A stretch of 62,116 nucleotides of DNA from Malikia granosa (GCF_002980595.1 NZ_PVLQ01000032.1:1-62116); one strand, 5' to 3'; shown: positions 1 through 8,669, counted from the stretch's first letter. Numbers and translations: made by a program. Notes: generated by a model from the sequence alone, not told the origin.

Positions 1-795
1 CAGAAGGCGCGCGCCCAGTTCGGCACGGACAACCTGATCTTCAGCCCCGAGTTCCTGCGCGAGGGCAAGGCGCTGCACGACAACCTGTACCCGAGCCGCA
101 TCGTCATCGGCGAGGACTCGGAGCGCGCGCGCGTCTTCGCCGGCCTGCTGCAGGCCGCCGCGATCAAGACCGAGGTGCCGACCCTGTTCACCGGCAGCAC
201 CGAGGCCGAGGCGATCAAGCTGTTCGCCAACACCTACCTGGCGCTGCGCGTGGCCTATTTCAACGAGCTCGACAGCTATGCCGCCAGCCATGGCCTGGAC
301 ACGCGCCAGATCATCGACGGCGTCTGCCTCGACCCGCGCATCGGCAGCCACTACAACAACCCGAGCTTCGGCTACGGCGGCTACTGCCTGCCGAAAGACA
401 CCAAGCAGCTGCTGGCCAACTACCAGGACGTGCCGCAAACGCTGATCTCGGCCATCGTGAGCGCCAACAGCACGCGCAAGGACTTCATCGCCGACGACAT
501 CCTGCGCCGCGGCCCGAAGGTGGTCGGGGTCTACCGCCTGGTCATGAAGGCCGGCAGCGACAACTTCCGCGCCAGCAGCGTGCAGGGGGTGATGAAGCGG
601 CTCAAGGCCAAGGGCATCAAGGTCATCGTCTACGAACCGGTGCTGGACGCGGACGACTTCTTCGGCTCCGAGGTGGTGCGCGACCTGGAGCGCTTCAAGC
701 GCGAGTGCGACGTGATCGTCGCGAACCGCCAGACGGCCGACCTGGCCGACGTGGTGGACAAGGTCTACACGCGCGACCTGTTCGGCAGCGACTGA
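1..795 (+). CDS. ugd: UDP-glucose 6-dehydrogenase, C-terminal part (5' truncated by window edge)
   Basis: Oxidises UDP-glucose to UDP-glucuronate with two NAD+, in the cytoplasm. The reading frame is open from base 1, so the N-terminal NAD-binding part (roughly the first 120 residues of a ~390-residue short-type enzyme) lies outside the window. The fragment (264 aa) has the family stretch [20 protein letters not shown], a substrate-binding segment with [20 protein letters not shown], and the catalytic cysteine in [15 protein letters not shown] (fragment residue about 129). The C-terminal UDP-binding domain is complete to the TGA. It is the first visible gene of a same-strand envelope cluster and would supply UDP-GlcA to the epimerase at 7502. 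Confidence 0.95.
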   Translation, partial: QKARAQFGTDNLIFSPEFLREGKALHDNLYPSRIVIGEDSERARVFAGLLQAAAIKTEVPTLFTGSTEAEAIKLFANTYLALRVAYFNELDSYAASHGLDTRQIIDGVCLDPRIGSHYNNPSFGYGGYCLPKDTKQLLANYQDVPQTLISAIVSANSTRKDFIADDILRRGPKVVGVYRLVMKAGSDNFRASSVQGVMKRLKAKGIKVIVYEPVLDADDFFGSEVVRDLERFKRECDVIVANRQTADLADVVDKVYTRDLFGSD

Positions 796-867
796 GGCGA
801 TCCGCTACAAACTGATATAGCTGGCAAGGGATAAAATCAGTTCCCCAAGTTCTTTGCCAGCATCGCC

Positions 868-1692
868 ATGCCCGCTCCCTCGAAACCGGCGCCCAGCGCC
901 TGCCCAGGCCGGGCCGCCCAGGCTGTTCCCCGCTCCTGGTGGGGGGTCGCGCTGGCACTGATCCTGACGGGCGCCCTGCTGCAGGGCTCGCACGGGAACC
1001 AGGCCCTGATGCTGTGGGGCAATGGCCCGGGACTGTTGCCCGACACGGTCTGGGCCGGGCTGACGCTGCTGGCCTTCGGCTGGTCGGCGCTGATCCTGGT
1101 GGCTGCGGCCGATCGCGGCGCCGAGGGCGGCCGGGCCGTGCTGCTGGCCTTCCTGCTGGGCGGCGGACTGGCGCAGGTCCTCAAGACCTGGTTCGCGCAA
1201 GCCAGGCCGGGGCTGGTGCTGCCCGAGGGCACGCTGCATTTCATCGGCAGCCCGGTGCTCGGTAGCCCCTCGATGCCTTCGGGCCATGCGCTGGCCGCGT
1301 TCAGCATCGCGACGCTCTGGGTCTGCCTGCTGCGCCGCGACGGCAAGCCGCAATGGCTGCAGGCGCTGGCCTGGGCCTTCGGTAGCGCGATGGCGTTCTC
1401 GCGCGTCGCGGTCGGCGCGCATTGGCCGGCCGACATCCTGGTCGGCGCCGGACTCGGCCTCGCGGTGGGAGCGCTGTGCTGGCAGCTGCAGGCGCGCTGG
1501 CTGCGCCAGGGCGGCTGGATGTCGGCCTGGGTGCCGCTGGCGGTCGAGCTGCTCGGCGCGCTGGCCGCCTTCACGGCACGCGAAGGTTATCCCCAGGTCC
1601 AGGCGCTGCAATGGGCGCTCGGCCTGGCGGCGCTGGCCAGCGCCGGCTGGCGGCTGCTGGCCTGGCGGGGTCAAGGCCGCATCCGTGGCTGA
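868..1692 (+). CDS. PAP2-family membrane phosphatase (lipid phosphatase)
   Basis: Predicted integral inner-membrane phosphatase of 274 aa. The three-part PAP2 lipid phosphatase signature is complete: K-x6-RP (KTWFAQARP), PSGH (PSGHALAAF) and SR-x5-H-x3-D (SRVAVGAHWPAD). Hydrophobic segments surround the motifs, and the active site is expected to face the periplasm. Family members dephosphorylate undecaprenyl pyrophosphate, phosphatidylglycerol phosphate or lipid A (LpxE/LpxF). Which one applies cannot be told from sequence alone, but the neighbouring ugd, polyprenyl glycosyltransferases and epimerase favour an LPS or carrier-lipid substrate. The start follows a 72-nt gap with a possible -10 (GATAAAAT near 828), so a separate promoter is possible. 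Confidence 0.85.
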   Translation: MPAPSKPAPSACPGRAAQAVPRSWWGVALALILTGALLQGSHGNQALMLWGNGPGLLPDTVWAGLTLLAFGWSALILVAAADRGAEGGRAVLLAFLLGGGLAQVLKTWFAQARPGLVLPEGTLHFIGSPVLGSPSMPSGHALAAFSIATLWVCLLRRDGKPQWLQALAWAFGSAMAFSRVAVGAHWPADILVGAGLGLAVGALCWQLQARWLRQGGWMSAWVPLAVELLGALAAFTAREGYPQVQALQWALGLAALASAGWRLLAWRGQGRIRG

Positions 1693-1720
1693 TGATGGCC
1701 GATAGCGACACAAGGCAGGA

Positions 1721-2659
1721 ATGAGCGCCAAACACAAGAAACCGGGTCAGAAAAAGCTCTGGCTCAGCCTGCTCGTCACGCTGGCGGCAGTCGTCGCGCT
1801 GGGCTGGATGCTGCGCCAGGTTGACTGGCCGCAGGCCTTGCAGGCCGGAGCACGCGTGCCAGTCCATGTCTGGCTGCTGTCGGCCGCCGGCATGGCGGCC
1901 AGCCACTGGCTGCGCGCGGGCCGGGTGCGCGCCGAATGGCGCCACCAGCTGCGCATGGGCTGGCGCGAGGCCTGGGGCCTGATGGTGCGCCACAGCGCCT
2001 GGGTGGTGCTGGTACCGATGCGCGGCGGCGAGGCGATCTATGTCTGGGCCTTGCACCGCCAGGGTGGCGTGCCGCTGCGCCAGGCGGGCTTGAGTCTGCT
2101 GCGACTGCGGCTGCAGGACATGGCGGTGCTGGCGGTGCTGGCGCTCGCGCTGTTCGCCCCCTTCGACTGGCCGCTGCGACTGCTGCTGCTGGCGGCCATG
2201 CTGGTGGCAGCGATCTGGCTGCTGCCGATGGTCTGGTTCATCGCGCAGGAACGCGCGATCCGGCGCAGCGGCGAGAGCGGACGCAAGCTGCCCGCGCCGG
2301 CCTGGGCCAGCTGGGCCTATGCGGTGTCGAACTGGGTCGTTAAACTCGCCGCCATCGCCTGGCCGCTGCTGAGCCTGCTGCCGCTCGACTTCGACGCCGC
2401 TCTCAAGGGTGCGGCCGGCGGCGAGCTGGCCGCCGCGCTGCCGGTGCAACCGCCGGCCGGCTTCGGTCCCTACGAGGCGGGCGTGATCGCCGCCATCCGC
2501 AGCGCGGCCGAGATCGCCTGGAGCGACATCGCCATGGCCGCGCTGGTCGTGCACCTGATGGCGCTGGCCGTCACGGTGGGATCGTCGGTGCTGGCCCGCC
2601 TGCTGGGCTGGAGCCACCGCGACCTGCGCCTGCCCGATTCCGGACCTGGTCCGGCCTGA
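1721..2659 (+). CDS. YbhN/AglD2-type flippase-like integral membrane protein (lysylphosphatidylglycerol synthase TM family)
   Basis: 312-aa protein made almost entirely of hydrophobic segments after a short basic N-terminus (MSAKHKKPGQKK). Overall architecture and segments such as LRQVDWPQAL and the conserved LPVQPPAGFGPYEAG region match the UPF0104/YbhN family, the membrane half of MprF-like proteins. These proteins are often called flippase-like and occur beside polyprenyl-phosphate glycosyltransferases. The next gene (12-21 nt downstream) is such a glycosyltransferase. Inference: it may translocate the polyprenyl-phosphate sugar, the job ArnE/ArnF do in the Ara4N pathway. No catalytic MprF aminoacyl-transfer domain is present. 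Function is unproven. Confidence 0.75.
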   Translation: MSAKHKKPGQKKLWLSLLVTLAAVVALGWMLRQVDWPQALQAGARVPVHVWLLSAAGMAASHWLRAGRVRAEWRHQLRMGWREAWGLMVRHSAWVVLVPMRGGEAIYVWALHRQGGVPLRQAGLSLLRLRLQDMAVLAVLALALFAPFDWPLRLLLLAAMLVAAIWLLPMVWFIAQERAIRRSGESGRKLPAPAWASWAYAVSNWVVKLAAIAWPLLSLLPLDFDAALKGAAGGELAAALPVQPPAGFGPYEAGVIAAIRSAAEIAWSDIAMAALVVHLMALAVTVGSSVLARLLGWSHRDLRLPDSGPGPA

Positions 2660-2679
2660 AAACCTTTCGATTGCTACCG

Positions 2680-3708
2680 ATGTCCGAACCGACCTTCCCC
2701 CTGCCGCCCCACCGTCTGTCGGTCGTGGTGCCGATGTACAACGAGAAAGACAACGCCAAGCTGCAGATCGACGCGGTGCAGGACGCGCTGCAGGACTACC
2801 CGCAGCCCTGGGAGCTGATCGTGGTCGACGACGGCAGCACCGACGGCACGCCGCGCGCGCTGCGCCAGCGCGCCGCCGAGCTCGGCGACCATATCCATGT
2901 GGTCGAGCTGCGACGCAACTTCCGCCAGACCGCCGCCATGCAGGCCGGCATCGACACCGCGCGCGGCGACGTCATCGTGACCATGGACGGCGACCTGCAG
3001 AACGATCCGCGCGACATCCCCAAGCTGGTGTCGCGCCTGCTGACCGAGGACCTCGACATGGTCGCGGGCTGGCGCCAGAAGCGCCAGGACGGCTTCCTGC
3101 TGCGCAAGCTGCCCTCGATGATCGCCAACCGGCTGATCCGCAAGGTCTCGGGGCTGGAGTTCAAGGACCTGGGCTGCAGCCTGAAGGCCTTCCGCGGCGA
3201 CGTGCTGCGCCAGGTACGCCTGTACGGCGAGATGCACCGCTTCATCCCGGCCTGGCTGGCGACCGTGACCTCGCCCGGCCGCATGGCCGAGGAACCGGTG
3301 CGCCACCATGCGCGCGTGATGGGCGAGTCCAAGTACGGCATCTCGCGCACCTTCCGCGTCATCGTCGACCTGCTCGCGATGCACTACTTCCTGCGCTTCG
3401 GCACCCGGCCGGGCCATTTCTTCGGCGGTTTCGGCCTGATCCTGTCCTCGCTCGGCGGACTGATGCTGGCCTACCTGGGCGTGCTCAAGCTGCTCGGCGA
3501 GAACGTGGGCGGCCGGCCGCTGCTCTGGCTCGGCTTCTTCTCGGTGCTGGCGGGGGTGCAGATGCTGACCACCGGCGTGCTGGCCGAGATCCTGATGCGC
3601 AGCTATTTCGACCAGAGCGGCGCGCGCAGCTACCATGTCAAGCAGCCCGATCCGCGCAGCACCGACGAGGGCTGGCATGGGCAGGGTTCGACCGATGCCG
3701 CCGTCTGA
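2680..3708 (+). CDS. GT2 polyprenyl-phosphate glycosyltransferase (DPM1/ArnC/RgtE-like)
   Basis: Transfers a sugar from a nucleotide donor to a polyprenyl phosphate on the cytoplasmic face of the inner membrane. The GT-A fold motifs are VVVPMYNEKDN near the N-terminus, VVDDGSTDG (about residue 50) and TMDGDLQNDP (about residue 102), the last being the hallmark of dolichol-phosphate-mannose-synthase-like enzymes. Two C-terminal hydrophobic hairpin segments (about 235-265 and 280-310) fit ArnC, RgtE and GtrB. ATG 2680 is chosen over the in-frame TTG at 2671 because the GT fold begins just after it. The sugar is uncertain; UDP-GalA or UDP-GlcA is favoured by ugd and the epimerase in the cluster. 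Confidence 0.88.
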   Translation: MSEPTFPLPPHRLSVVVPMYNEKDNAKLQIDAVQDALQDYPQPWELIVVDDGSTDGTPRALRQRAAELGDHIHVVELRRNFRQTAAMQAGIDTARGDVIVTMDGDLQNDPRDIPKLVSRLLTEDLDMVAGWRQKRQDGFLLRKLPSMIANRLIRKVSGLEFKDLGCSLKAFRGDVLRQVRLYGEMHRFIPAWLATVTSPGRMAEEPVRHHARVMGESKYGISRTFRVIVDLLAMHYFLRFGTRPGHFFGGFGLILSSLGGLMLAYLGVLKLLGENVGGRPLLWLGFFSVLAGVQMLTTGVLAEILMRSYFDQSGARSYHVKQPDPRSTDEGWHGQGSTDAAV

Positions 3709-5248
3709 GCGGGCAACGCCCCGGCTCTGGGCCGTGGCGCTGGCACTGCTGCTGCTCTACCTGTGGCAGCTCGGCGCGGCACCGCTGTTCGACGTCGACG
3801 AGGGCGCGTTCTCGGAAGCCACGCGCGAGCTGCTGAGCTCGGGCGACTGGGGTCACACCACGCTCAACGGCACAGACCGCTTCGACAAGCCGATCCTGGT
3901 CTACTGGCTGCAGGCGGCGTCGATGGCGGTCTTCGGCGTCAATGAATGGGCGACCCGGCTGCCGTCGGCGCTGTGCGTGCTGGCCGCCACGCTGGCGGCG
4001 GGCCGCTTCGCCGCCCGGCGCTGGGGCCAATCCACGGGCGCGCTGGCCGCGCTGGTGCTGGGCAGCGGCCTGGGCCTGCTGGCAATCGGCCGCGCCTCGA
4101 CCGCCGACGGCCTGCTCAACGCGCTGCTGGTCGCGATCTCGCTCTCGCTGTGGCAGTTCGCCGAGAGCGGCGAACGCAAGCCGCTGCGCTGGGCCTATTT
4201 CTGGTGCGGCCTGGGGCTGCTGGCCAAGGGGCCGGTCGCGGTGATCGTGCCGGGTGGCGCGCTCGCGCTCTGGTCGCTGTGCAGTGACCGCGGTCGCACC
4301 GCGCTGCGCGCGGCCTGGGATCCGGTCGGCTGGCTGATCGCGCTGACCGTCGCACTGCCCTGGTATCTCTACGCGCTGAACCGCCACGGCCAGGCCTTCA
4401 TCGACGGCTTTTTCCTGAAGCACAACGTCGAGCGCTTCTCGGGCACGCTCGAGGGTCATGGCGGCGGCTTCGCCTATTACCTGGTGGTGCTGCCGCTGCT
4501 GCTGCTGCCCTGGTCGCCGCTGCTGGTCGCGGTGCTGGCGCGCGCGCGCCGCCTGTGGCGCGAGCCGCTGGCGCGCTTCCTGCTGCTCTGGGCCGGCTTC
4601 GTGTTCGCGCTGTTCTCGGCCTCGGGCACCAAGCTGCCGCACTACATGCTGTACGGCGTGGCGCCGCTGGCGCTGCTGATGGCGCGCCAGTTGGGCGAGC
4701 TCGGCCGCTTCGGCCGCGCCGCGCTCTGGACCGTGCTGGCCCTGCAGCTGGCGCTGGCCGCGGCGCTGCCGACCCTGCTGCCCGCGCTGGCGCCGCAGGT
4801 CAAGGACGCCTGGGTGCGCGGCCTGTTCGAGACCGCCCCCGACGCCGGCTGGCTGCCGCTGTGGACCGGGCTGGCGGCGGCACTGGCCCTGGTCGCGCTG
4901 CTGCTGCGCCGCTTCGACTTCAGCCAGCGCTATGGCGCCGCCGTGCTGGCGGTCGCGCTGCTGTGGGTCGGCGCGGTGATCCCCTGGCTGTCCGACACAC
5001 TGCAGGGACCGTTCAAGGCCGCCGGCCTGTGGGCGCGCGAACGCCCCGAGACCGTGGTGCAGTGGAAGATGCACCAGCCCAGCTTTGCCTACTACCGCGG
5101 CCAGCCAGCCGTGCAGCGCGATCCGGCCGTCGGCGAACTCGCGCTGGTCAGGCGGCATCGGCTGGCGGACTTCCCCTACCCGCATGAAGTCGTCTTCGAG
5201 CAGCGCGGCCTGCTGCTGCTGCGCCGGAGCGCGGAGCCGCAACCATGA
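3677..5248 (+). CDS. ArnT-like GT39 family glycosyltransferase (first of two)
   Basis: Large inner-membrane glycosyltransferase of about 523 aa with many transmembrane segments. Members take a sugar from a polyprenyl-phosphate carrier and add it to lipid A, LPS core or protein on the periplasmic side. The first periplasmic loop carries the acidic DVDEGAFSEATRELL motif, the usual GT39 catalytic Asp region, followed by DRFDKPILVYWLQA. A conserved KLPHY-type segment (GTKLPHYMLY) lies near residue 315. ATG 3677 has a GAGGG ribosome site 5 nt upstream and overlaps the GT2 gene by 32 nt; ATG 3695 and ATG 3635 are alternatives. It is translationally linked with the next GT39 gene by a 4-nt overlap. 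Confidence 0.88.
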   Translation: MGRVRPMPPSERATPRLWAVALALLLLYLWQLGAAPLFDVDEGAFSEATRELLSSGDWGHTTLNGTDRFDKPILVYWLQAASMAVFGVNEWATRLPSALCVLAATLAAGRFAARRWGQSTGALAALVLGSGLGLLAIGRASTADGLLNALLVAISLSLWQFAESGERKPLRWAYFWCGLGLLAKGPVAVIVPGGALALWSLCSDRGRTALRAAWDPVGWLIALTVALPWYLYALNRHGQAFIDGFFLKHNVERFSGTLEGHGGGFAYYLVVLPLLLLPWSPLLVAVLARARRLWREPLARFLLLWAGFVFALFSASGTKLPHYMLYGVAPLALLMARQLGELGRFGRAALWTVLALQLALAAALPTLLPALAPQVKDAWVRGLFETAPDAGWLPLWTGLAAALALVALLLRRFDFSQRYGAAVLAVALLWVGAVIPWLSDTLQGPFKAAGLWARERPETVVQWKMHQPSFAYYRGQPAVQRDPAVGELALVRRHRLADFPYPHEVVFEQRGLLLLRRSAEPQP

Positions 5249-6792
5249 TCGCCAAGCGGCTCCAGCCGGGGCTGGCCGTTGCGCTCGCGCTGGCCCTGCT
5301 GCTGGCCTGGCGCTGCTGGCAGGTGCTGCACAGCGGCGCCGGCCTGCATGTCGACGAGGCGCAGTACTGGTACTGGTCGTCACGACCGCTGGAATGGGGC
5401 TATTTCTCCAAGCCGCCACTGCTGGTCGGGCTGATCCGGCTCTCGACCGATTGCTTCGGCGACGGCCTGCTCGGCGTCAAGGCCCTGGCCATGGTGGCCT
5501 GGCTGCTGGCCTCGGCGGTGCTCTGGCGCCTGGGCGCCGCGATGGGCAACGAGCGCGCCGGACTGGTCGCTGCCGCGCTGCTGGCCGCGACCCCGGCCTC
5601 CGGGCTGCTCGGCCTGAGCGCGACCACCGACTCGGTGCTGATGCTGTTCTGGTCGCTCGTGATGTGGGGCGCCTGGCGCGCCGCCCATGCCGAGGGCGCT
5701 GCGGCCTGGCGCTGGTGGGCGCTGACCGGTGTGGCGCTCGGCCTGGCCCTGCTGTCCAAGTACACCGCCGGCGCCTTGAGCCTGTCGGCGCTCTGGCTGC
5801 TCTGGCGCTGCCCGCCGGCCCGGCGCGGCCGGCTGCTGGCCGGGCTGGCGCTGGCCGCCGGCATCGCCGTCCTGCTGTTGCTGCCGCATCTGTTCTGGAA
5901 CATGCACAACGGCTGGCCGACGCTGCACCACACGCTAGACATCACGGTCCAGGGCGGCGCGGCATCGGCTGCCGAGCGCGCGGCCGGCTGGGGCCACAAG
6001 CTCGGATCGGCGCTCGAATTCGGCCTCGGCCAGCTGCTGCTGCTCGGCCCGGCCGGACTGGCGGTGCTGGCGCTAGCCTGGAAGCGGCGCCATCTGCCGG
6101 CCGCTCCAGCAGGCCAGACCAGGGCGCTCTGGTCCGCGCTGGGCTACGCCTGGGCATTCGCCTGGCCGCTGCTGCTGCTCGGCCTGCTGCAGGCGCTGCG
6201 CGCCAAGGCCCAGGTCAACTGGGCGCTGCCGGCGCTGCTCGGCGTCTGCCTGGCAGCGGGCTGGCTGGCGGTACGGCGCCGGATCTCCGGCCAGACCCTG
6301 ACCGTCTGGGTGCTGGCCGGCCTGCTGCTGTCGGCCGCGATCGCGCAAGGCGGCGACCTCCGGCGCTGGATCGGCCGCCCGGCCGCGGCCGGCAAGCCGG
6401 CCTGGGACATCTGGAGCCGCATGCGCGGCTGGCACGAGGCGCTCGGCGCGCTGGCACCGGCGCTGGAAGCGCAGCGCCAGCTGCCCTGGGTCACCAATGA
6501 CCGCACCCTGCTGGTCCAGACCGGCTACGAACTGCGCGCGCTGCAGCCCGAGCTGCGCTCCTGGAGCCCGGACGGCCAGGTGCGGCACCATTTCGACTGG
6601 AAGCAGCCGCTGCGCCCCAATGCCGTGCCGGCGCTGGTCTTCCTGGGCGACGAGGCGCCTGATGCAGCCCTGCTGGCGCACTATCCGCTGGCCAGGCCCT
6701 TGGCGCAGGCCGAATCGGGCCGGGTCCGCCTGCAAGCCTGGCTGCTTGAGCGCCCACCCAGCGCATTGACCTCGACCGGAAAGCACCCATGA
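5245..6792 (+). CDS. ArnT-like GT39 family glycosyltransferase (second of two)
   Basis: 515-aa polytopic membrane protein in the ArnT/PMT superfamily. The N-terminal first loop has the textbook motif HVDEAQYWYWS followed by LEWGYFSKPPLLVGLIRL, in which the DEA acid pair is catalytic and the YFSKPPL stretch is conserved in lipid-linked-sugar users. It is distinct enough from the upstream paralogue to suggest a different acceptor position. It starts with ATG in an ATGA overlap with the preceding gene and ends in an ATGA overlap with the following PAP2 gene, so the block 2680-7505 is very likely one operon. Confidence 0.9.
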   Translation: MIAKRLQPGLAVALALALLLAWRCWQVLHSGAGLHVDEAQYWYWSSRPLEWGYFSKPPLLVGLIRLSTDCFGDGLLGVKALAMVAWLLASAVLWRLGAAMGNERAGLVAAALLAATPASGLLGLSATTDSVLMLFWSLVMWGAWRAAHAEGAAAWRWWALTGVALGLALLSKYTAGALSLSALWLLWRCPPARRGRLLAGLALAAGIAVLLLLPHLFWNMHNGWPTLHHTLDITVQGGAASAAERAAGWGHKLGSALEFGLGQLLLLGPAGLAVLALAWKRRHLPAAPAGQTRALWSALGYAWAFAWPLLLLGLLQALRAKAQVNWALPALLGVCLAAGWLAVRRRISGQTLTVWVLAGLLLSAAIAQGGDLRRWIGRPAAAGKPAWDIWSRMRGWHEALGALAPALEAQRQLPWVTNDRTLLVQTGYELRALQPELRSWSPDGQVRHHFDWKQPLRPNAVPALVFLGDEAPDAALLAHYPLARPLAQAESGRVRLQAWLLERPPSALTSTGKHP

Positions 6793-7505
6793 GCGCCACC
6801 CGCCGCGAAACCCGACTCTGGCTGGCGCTCCTGATCGCGCTGCTGCTGATCTACCTCGTCTGGCCGGGCATCGACCTGCCGGTCAGCGCCTGGTTCTACC
6901 GCCCCGACAGCGGCTTCTGGATCGATGACCAGACCTGGGTACAGCTGGTGCACCACACCGTGCCCTGGGTCGGCCGGCTGCTGCTGCTCGGCTCGCTGGC
7001 CGGCTGGCTGCTCGGGCATTACGCGCGCCAGCCCGGACTGCGCCGGCTTGCTCGACCCGCCGCGGCCCTGTTCCTCGGCCTGGTATTCGGGCTCGGCCTG
7101 CTGGCCCATGGCGTGCTGAAGGAACACTGGGGTCGCGCCAGGCCGGTGCAGGTGAGCCAGTTCGGCGGCACGGCCAGCTTCACCCCGCCCTGGCAACCCG
7201 CCTCGGAATGCCAGCGCAACTGCTCCTTCGTCAGCGGTCATGCCGGTACCGGCTTCGCGCTGATCGCGCTCGGGGCGCTCGCCGCGCCGCAAAGGCGTCG
7301 CCGCTGGCTGATCGCGGGCTGGAGCGCCGGCCTGCTGCTCGGCGCGCTGCGCATCGCCCAGGGCGGGCATTTCCTGTCCGACGTGCTGTTTGGCGGCCTG
7401 CTGCTCTGGGGCACCAGCCTGGCCATCCGCGCCTGCTGGACCCGCTGGCGCCTGCGGCGCTGGCACAAGCTACGACATTCCGCGAACCGAAAGGCTACGA
7501 CATGA
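6789..7505 (+). CDS. PAP2-family membrane phosphatase, second copy (LpxE/LpxF-like candidate)
   Basis: 238-aa membrane protein with PAP2 motifs K-x6-RP (KEHWGRARP), a VSGH variant of PSGH (CSFVSGHAGTGF) and R-x5-H-x3-D (RIAQGGHFLSD, with Leu in place of the usual Ser before Arg). The DLPVSAWFYRPDSGFW-like N-terminal periplasmic loop and the C-S-F-V-S-G-H form are features I associate with the LpxE/LpxF branch of lipid A phosphatases; this is recollection, not alignment. Four-nt overlaps on both sides tie it to the GT39 gene and the epimerase. Together with the PAP2 gene at 868 the cluster encodes two lipid phosphatases. Confidence 0.85.
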   Translation: MSATRRETRLWLALLIALLLIYLVWPGIDLPVSAWFYRPDSGFWIDDQTWVQLVHHTVPWVGRLLLLGSLAGWLLGHYARQPGLRRLARPAAALFLGLVFGLGLLAHGVLKEHWGRARPVQVSQFGGTASFTPPWQPASECQRNCSFVSGHAGTGFALIALGALAAPQRRRRWLIAGWSAGLLLGALRIAQGGHFLSDVLFGGLLLWGTSLAIRACWTRWRLRRWHKLRHSANRKATT

Positions 7506-8509
7506 AAATTCTGCTCACCGGCGCTGCCGGCTTCATCGGCATGCACGCGGCGCTGCGCCTGCTCCAGCGCGGCGACGAGGTGGTCGGCATCGACAACATC
7601 ACGCCCTATTACGAGGTCAGCCTCAAGCGCGCGCGACTGGCCCAGCTCGCGGCCTATCCCAACTTCCGCTTCATCGAGCAGGACCTGGCCGACCTCGCGG
7701 GCGTGCAGGCGGCCTTGGGCGACTGGAAGCCACAGCGCGTGCTGCACCTGGCGGCCCAGCCCGGCGTGCGCTACTCGATCGAGCACCCGCATACCTATGC
7801 CCAGGCGAACCTGGTCGCCTTCCTGAACGTGCTGGAACTCTGCCGTGGCTGGCAGGTCGAGCACCTGGCCTATGCCAGCAGCTCGAGCGTCTATGGCGCC
7901 AACGCCCAGCTGCCGTTCAGCGAGGACCATTCGGTCGACCACCCGGTCAGCCTGTACGCCGCGACCAAGAAGGCCAACGAGCTGATGGCGCACACCTACA
8001 GCCATCTGTACCAGCTGCCGACCAGCGGCCTGCGCTTCTTCACCGTCTACGGTCCCTGGGGCCGGCCCGACATGGCGCCGTTCAAGTTCGTCAAGGCGAT
8101 CAGTGAAGGCCGGACCATAGACATCTACAACTATGGCCGCCAGATGCGCGACTTCACCTTTGTCGACGACATCGTCGAATCGACGATTCGCGTGCTCGAC
8201 AAGCCGGCCACACCCGATGCGGACTTCGACCGCCTGCAGCCGCGCAGCTCGACCAGCTTCGCGCCCTACCGCGTGTTCAACATCGGCAACTCCGACCCGG
8301 TGCAGCTGATGGATTTCGTCAGCACCATCGAGCAGGCCGTGGGGCGCGAGGCCGACAAGCGCATGCTGCCGGCCCAGCCCGGCGATGTCGAGGCGACCTA
8401 CGCCGACACGAGCGCACTGCGCGACTGGGTCGGCTTCCAGCCCGCGACCCCGCTGAAGGACGGCGTGGCGCGCTTCGTCGACTGGTACCGCAGCTACTAC
8501 GGCCAGTGA
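7502..8509 (+). CDS. NAD-dependent epimerase, probable UDP-glucuronate 4-epimerase
   Basis: 335-aa extended short-chain dehydrogenase. The Rossmann glycine motif is at the start (TGAAGFIGMHAALRLL), with GIDNITPYYEVSLKRARL typical of the UDP-GlcA 4-epimerase (LpsL/CapI/WbpP-like) branch. The catalytic S..Y...K set is seen in SSSSVYGAN and YAATKKANELMAHTYSHLY, and the TVYGPWGRPDMAPFKF segment is characteristic of this branch. Product would be UDP-galacturonate from UDP-glucuronate. A longer in-frame extension exists upstream, but ATG 7502 begins exactly at the Rossmann strand and overlaps the PAP2 stop by 4 nt. Last gene of the envelope cluster. Confidence 0.9.
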   Translation: MKILLTGAAGFIGMHAALRLLQRGDEVVGIDNITPYYEVSLKRARLAQLAAYPNFRFIEQDLADLAGVQAALGDWKPQRVLHLAAQPGVRYSIEHPHTYAQANLVAFLNVLELCRGWQVEHLAYASSSSVYGANAQLPFSEDHSVDHPVSLYAATKKANELMAHTYSHLYQLPTSGLRFFTVYGPWGRPDMAPFKFVKAISEGRTIDIYNYGRQMRDFTFVDDIVESTIRVLDKPATPDADFDRLQPRSSTSFAPYRVFNIGNSDPVQLMDFVSTIEQAVGREADKRMLPAQPGDVEATYADTSALRDWVGFQPATPLKDGVARFVDWYRSYYGQ

Positions 8510-8548
8510 GTCCGGACAGGGCGGGCCGCTGACCGGTCCGCAGGGCTG

Positions 8549-8600
8549 TGGACAAGTTTCTGGACAAGCCCTGCACAAGGACTGGACAAGCCGGGACAAG
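8549..8600 (+). repeat. Five helically phased copies of TGGACAAG upstream of pyk
   Basis: Copies of T(G/C)GACAAG-type octamers occur at 8549, 8561, 8572 (tgcacaag), 8583 and 8593 (gggacaag). Spacings are 12, 11, 11 and 10 bp, about one helical turn each. The first copy in context, TGTGGACAAG, is one base from a reversed DnaA box. The array lies between the epimerase stop and pyk, about 130-180 bp before the pyk start, so it could be an operator array for pyk. No function is proven. Confidence 0.6.
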
Positions 8601-8663
8601 TGGCCATCCGGACAGATCGGCAGGGTGTACCCGGCTTGTTACCACGCCGTCACCAGCCTGCCG

Positions 8664-8669
8664 GATAAT
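8664..8669 (+). promoter_or_regulatory. Possible -10 box of pyk (GATAAT)
   Basis: GATAAT lies 63 nt before the chosen pyk start, in the only space available for a promoter. No good -35 is visible at 16-18 nt, so this would need an activator, or the call is wrong. Confidence 0.3.

Noticed and set aside
3638-5419. 593-codon minus-strand open frame opposite the GT39 gene
   Set aside because: Long antisense frames are frequent at this GC content; the translation is Gln/Arg/Ala low complexity with no family match, and the plus strand encodes clear glycosyltransferases.
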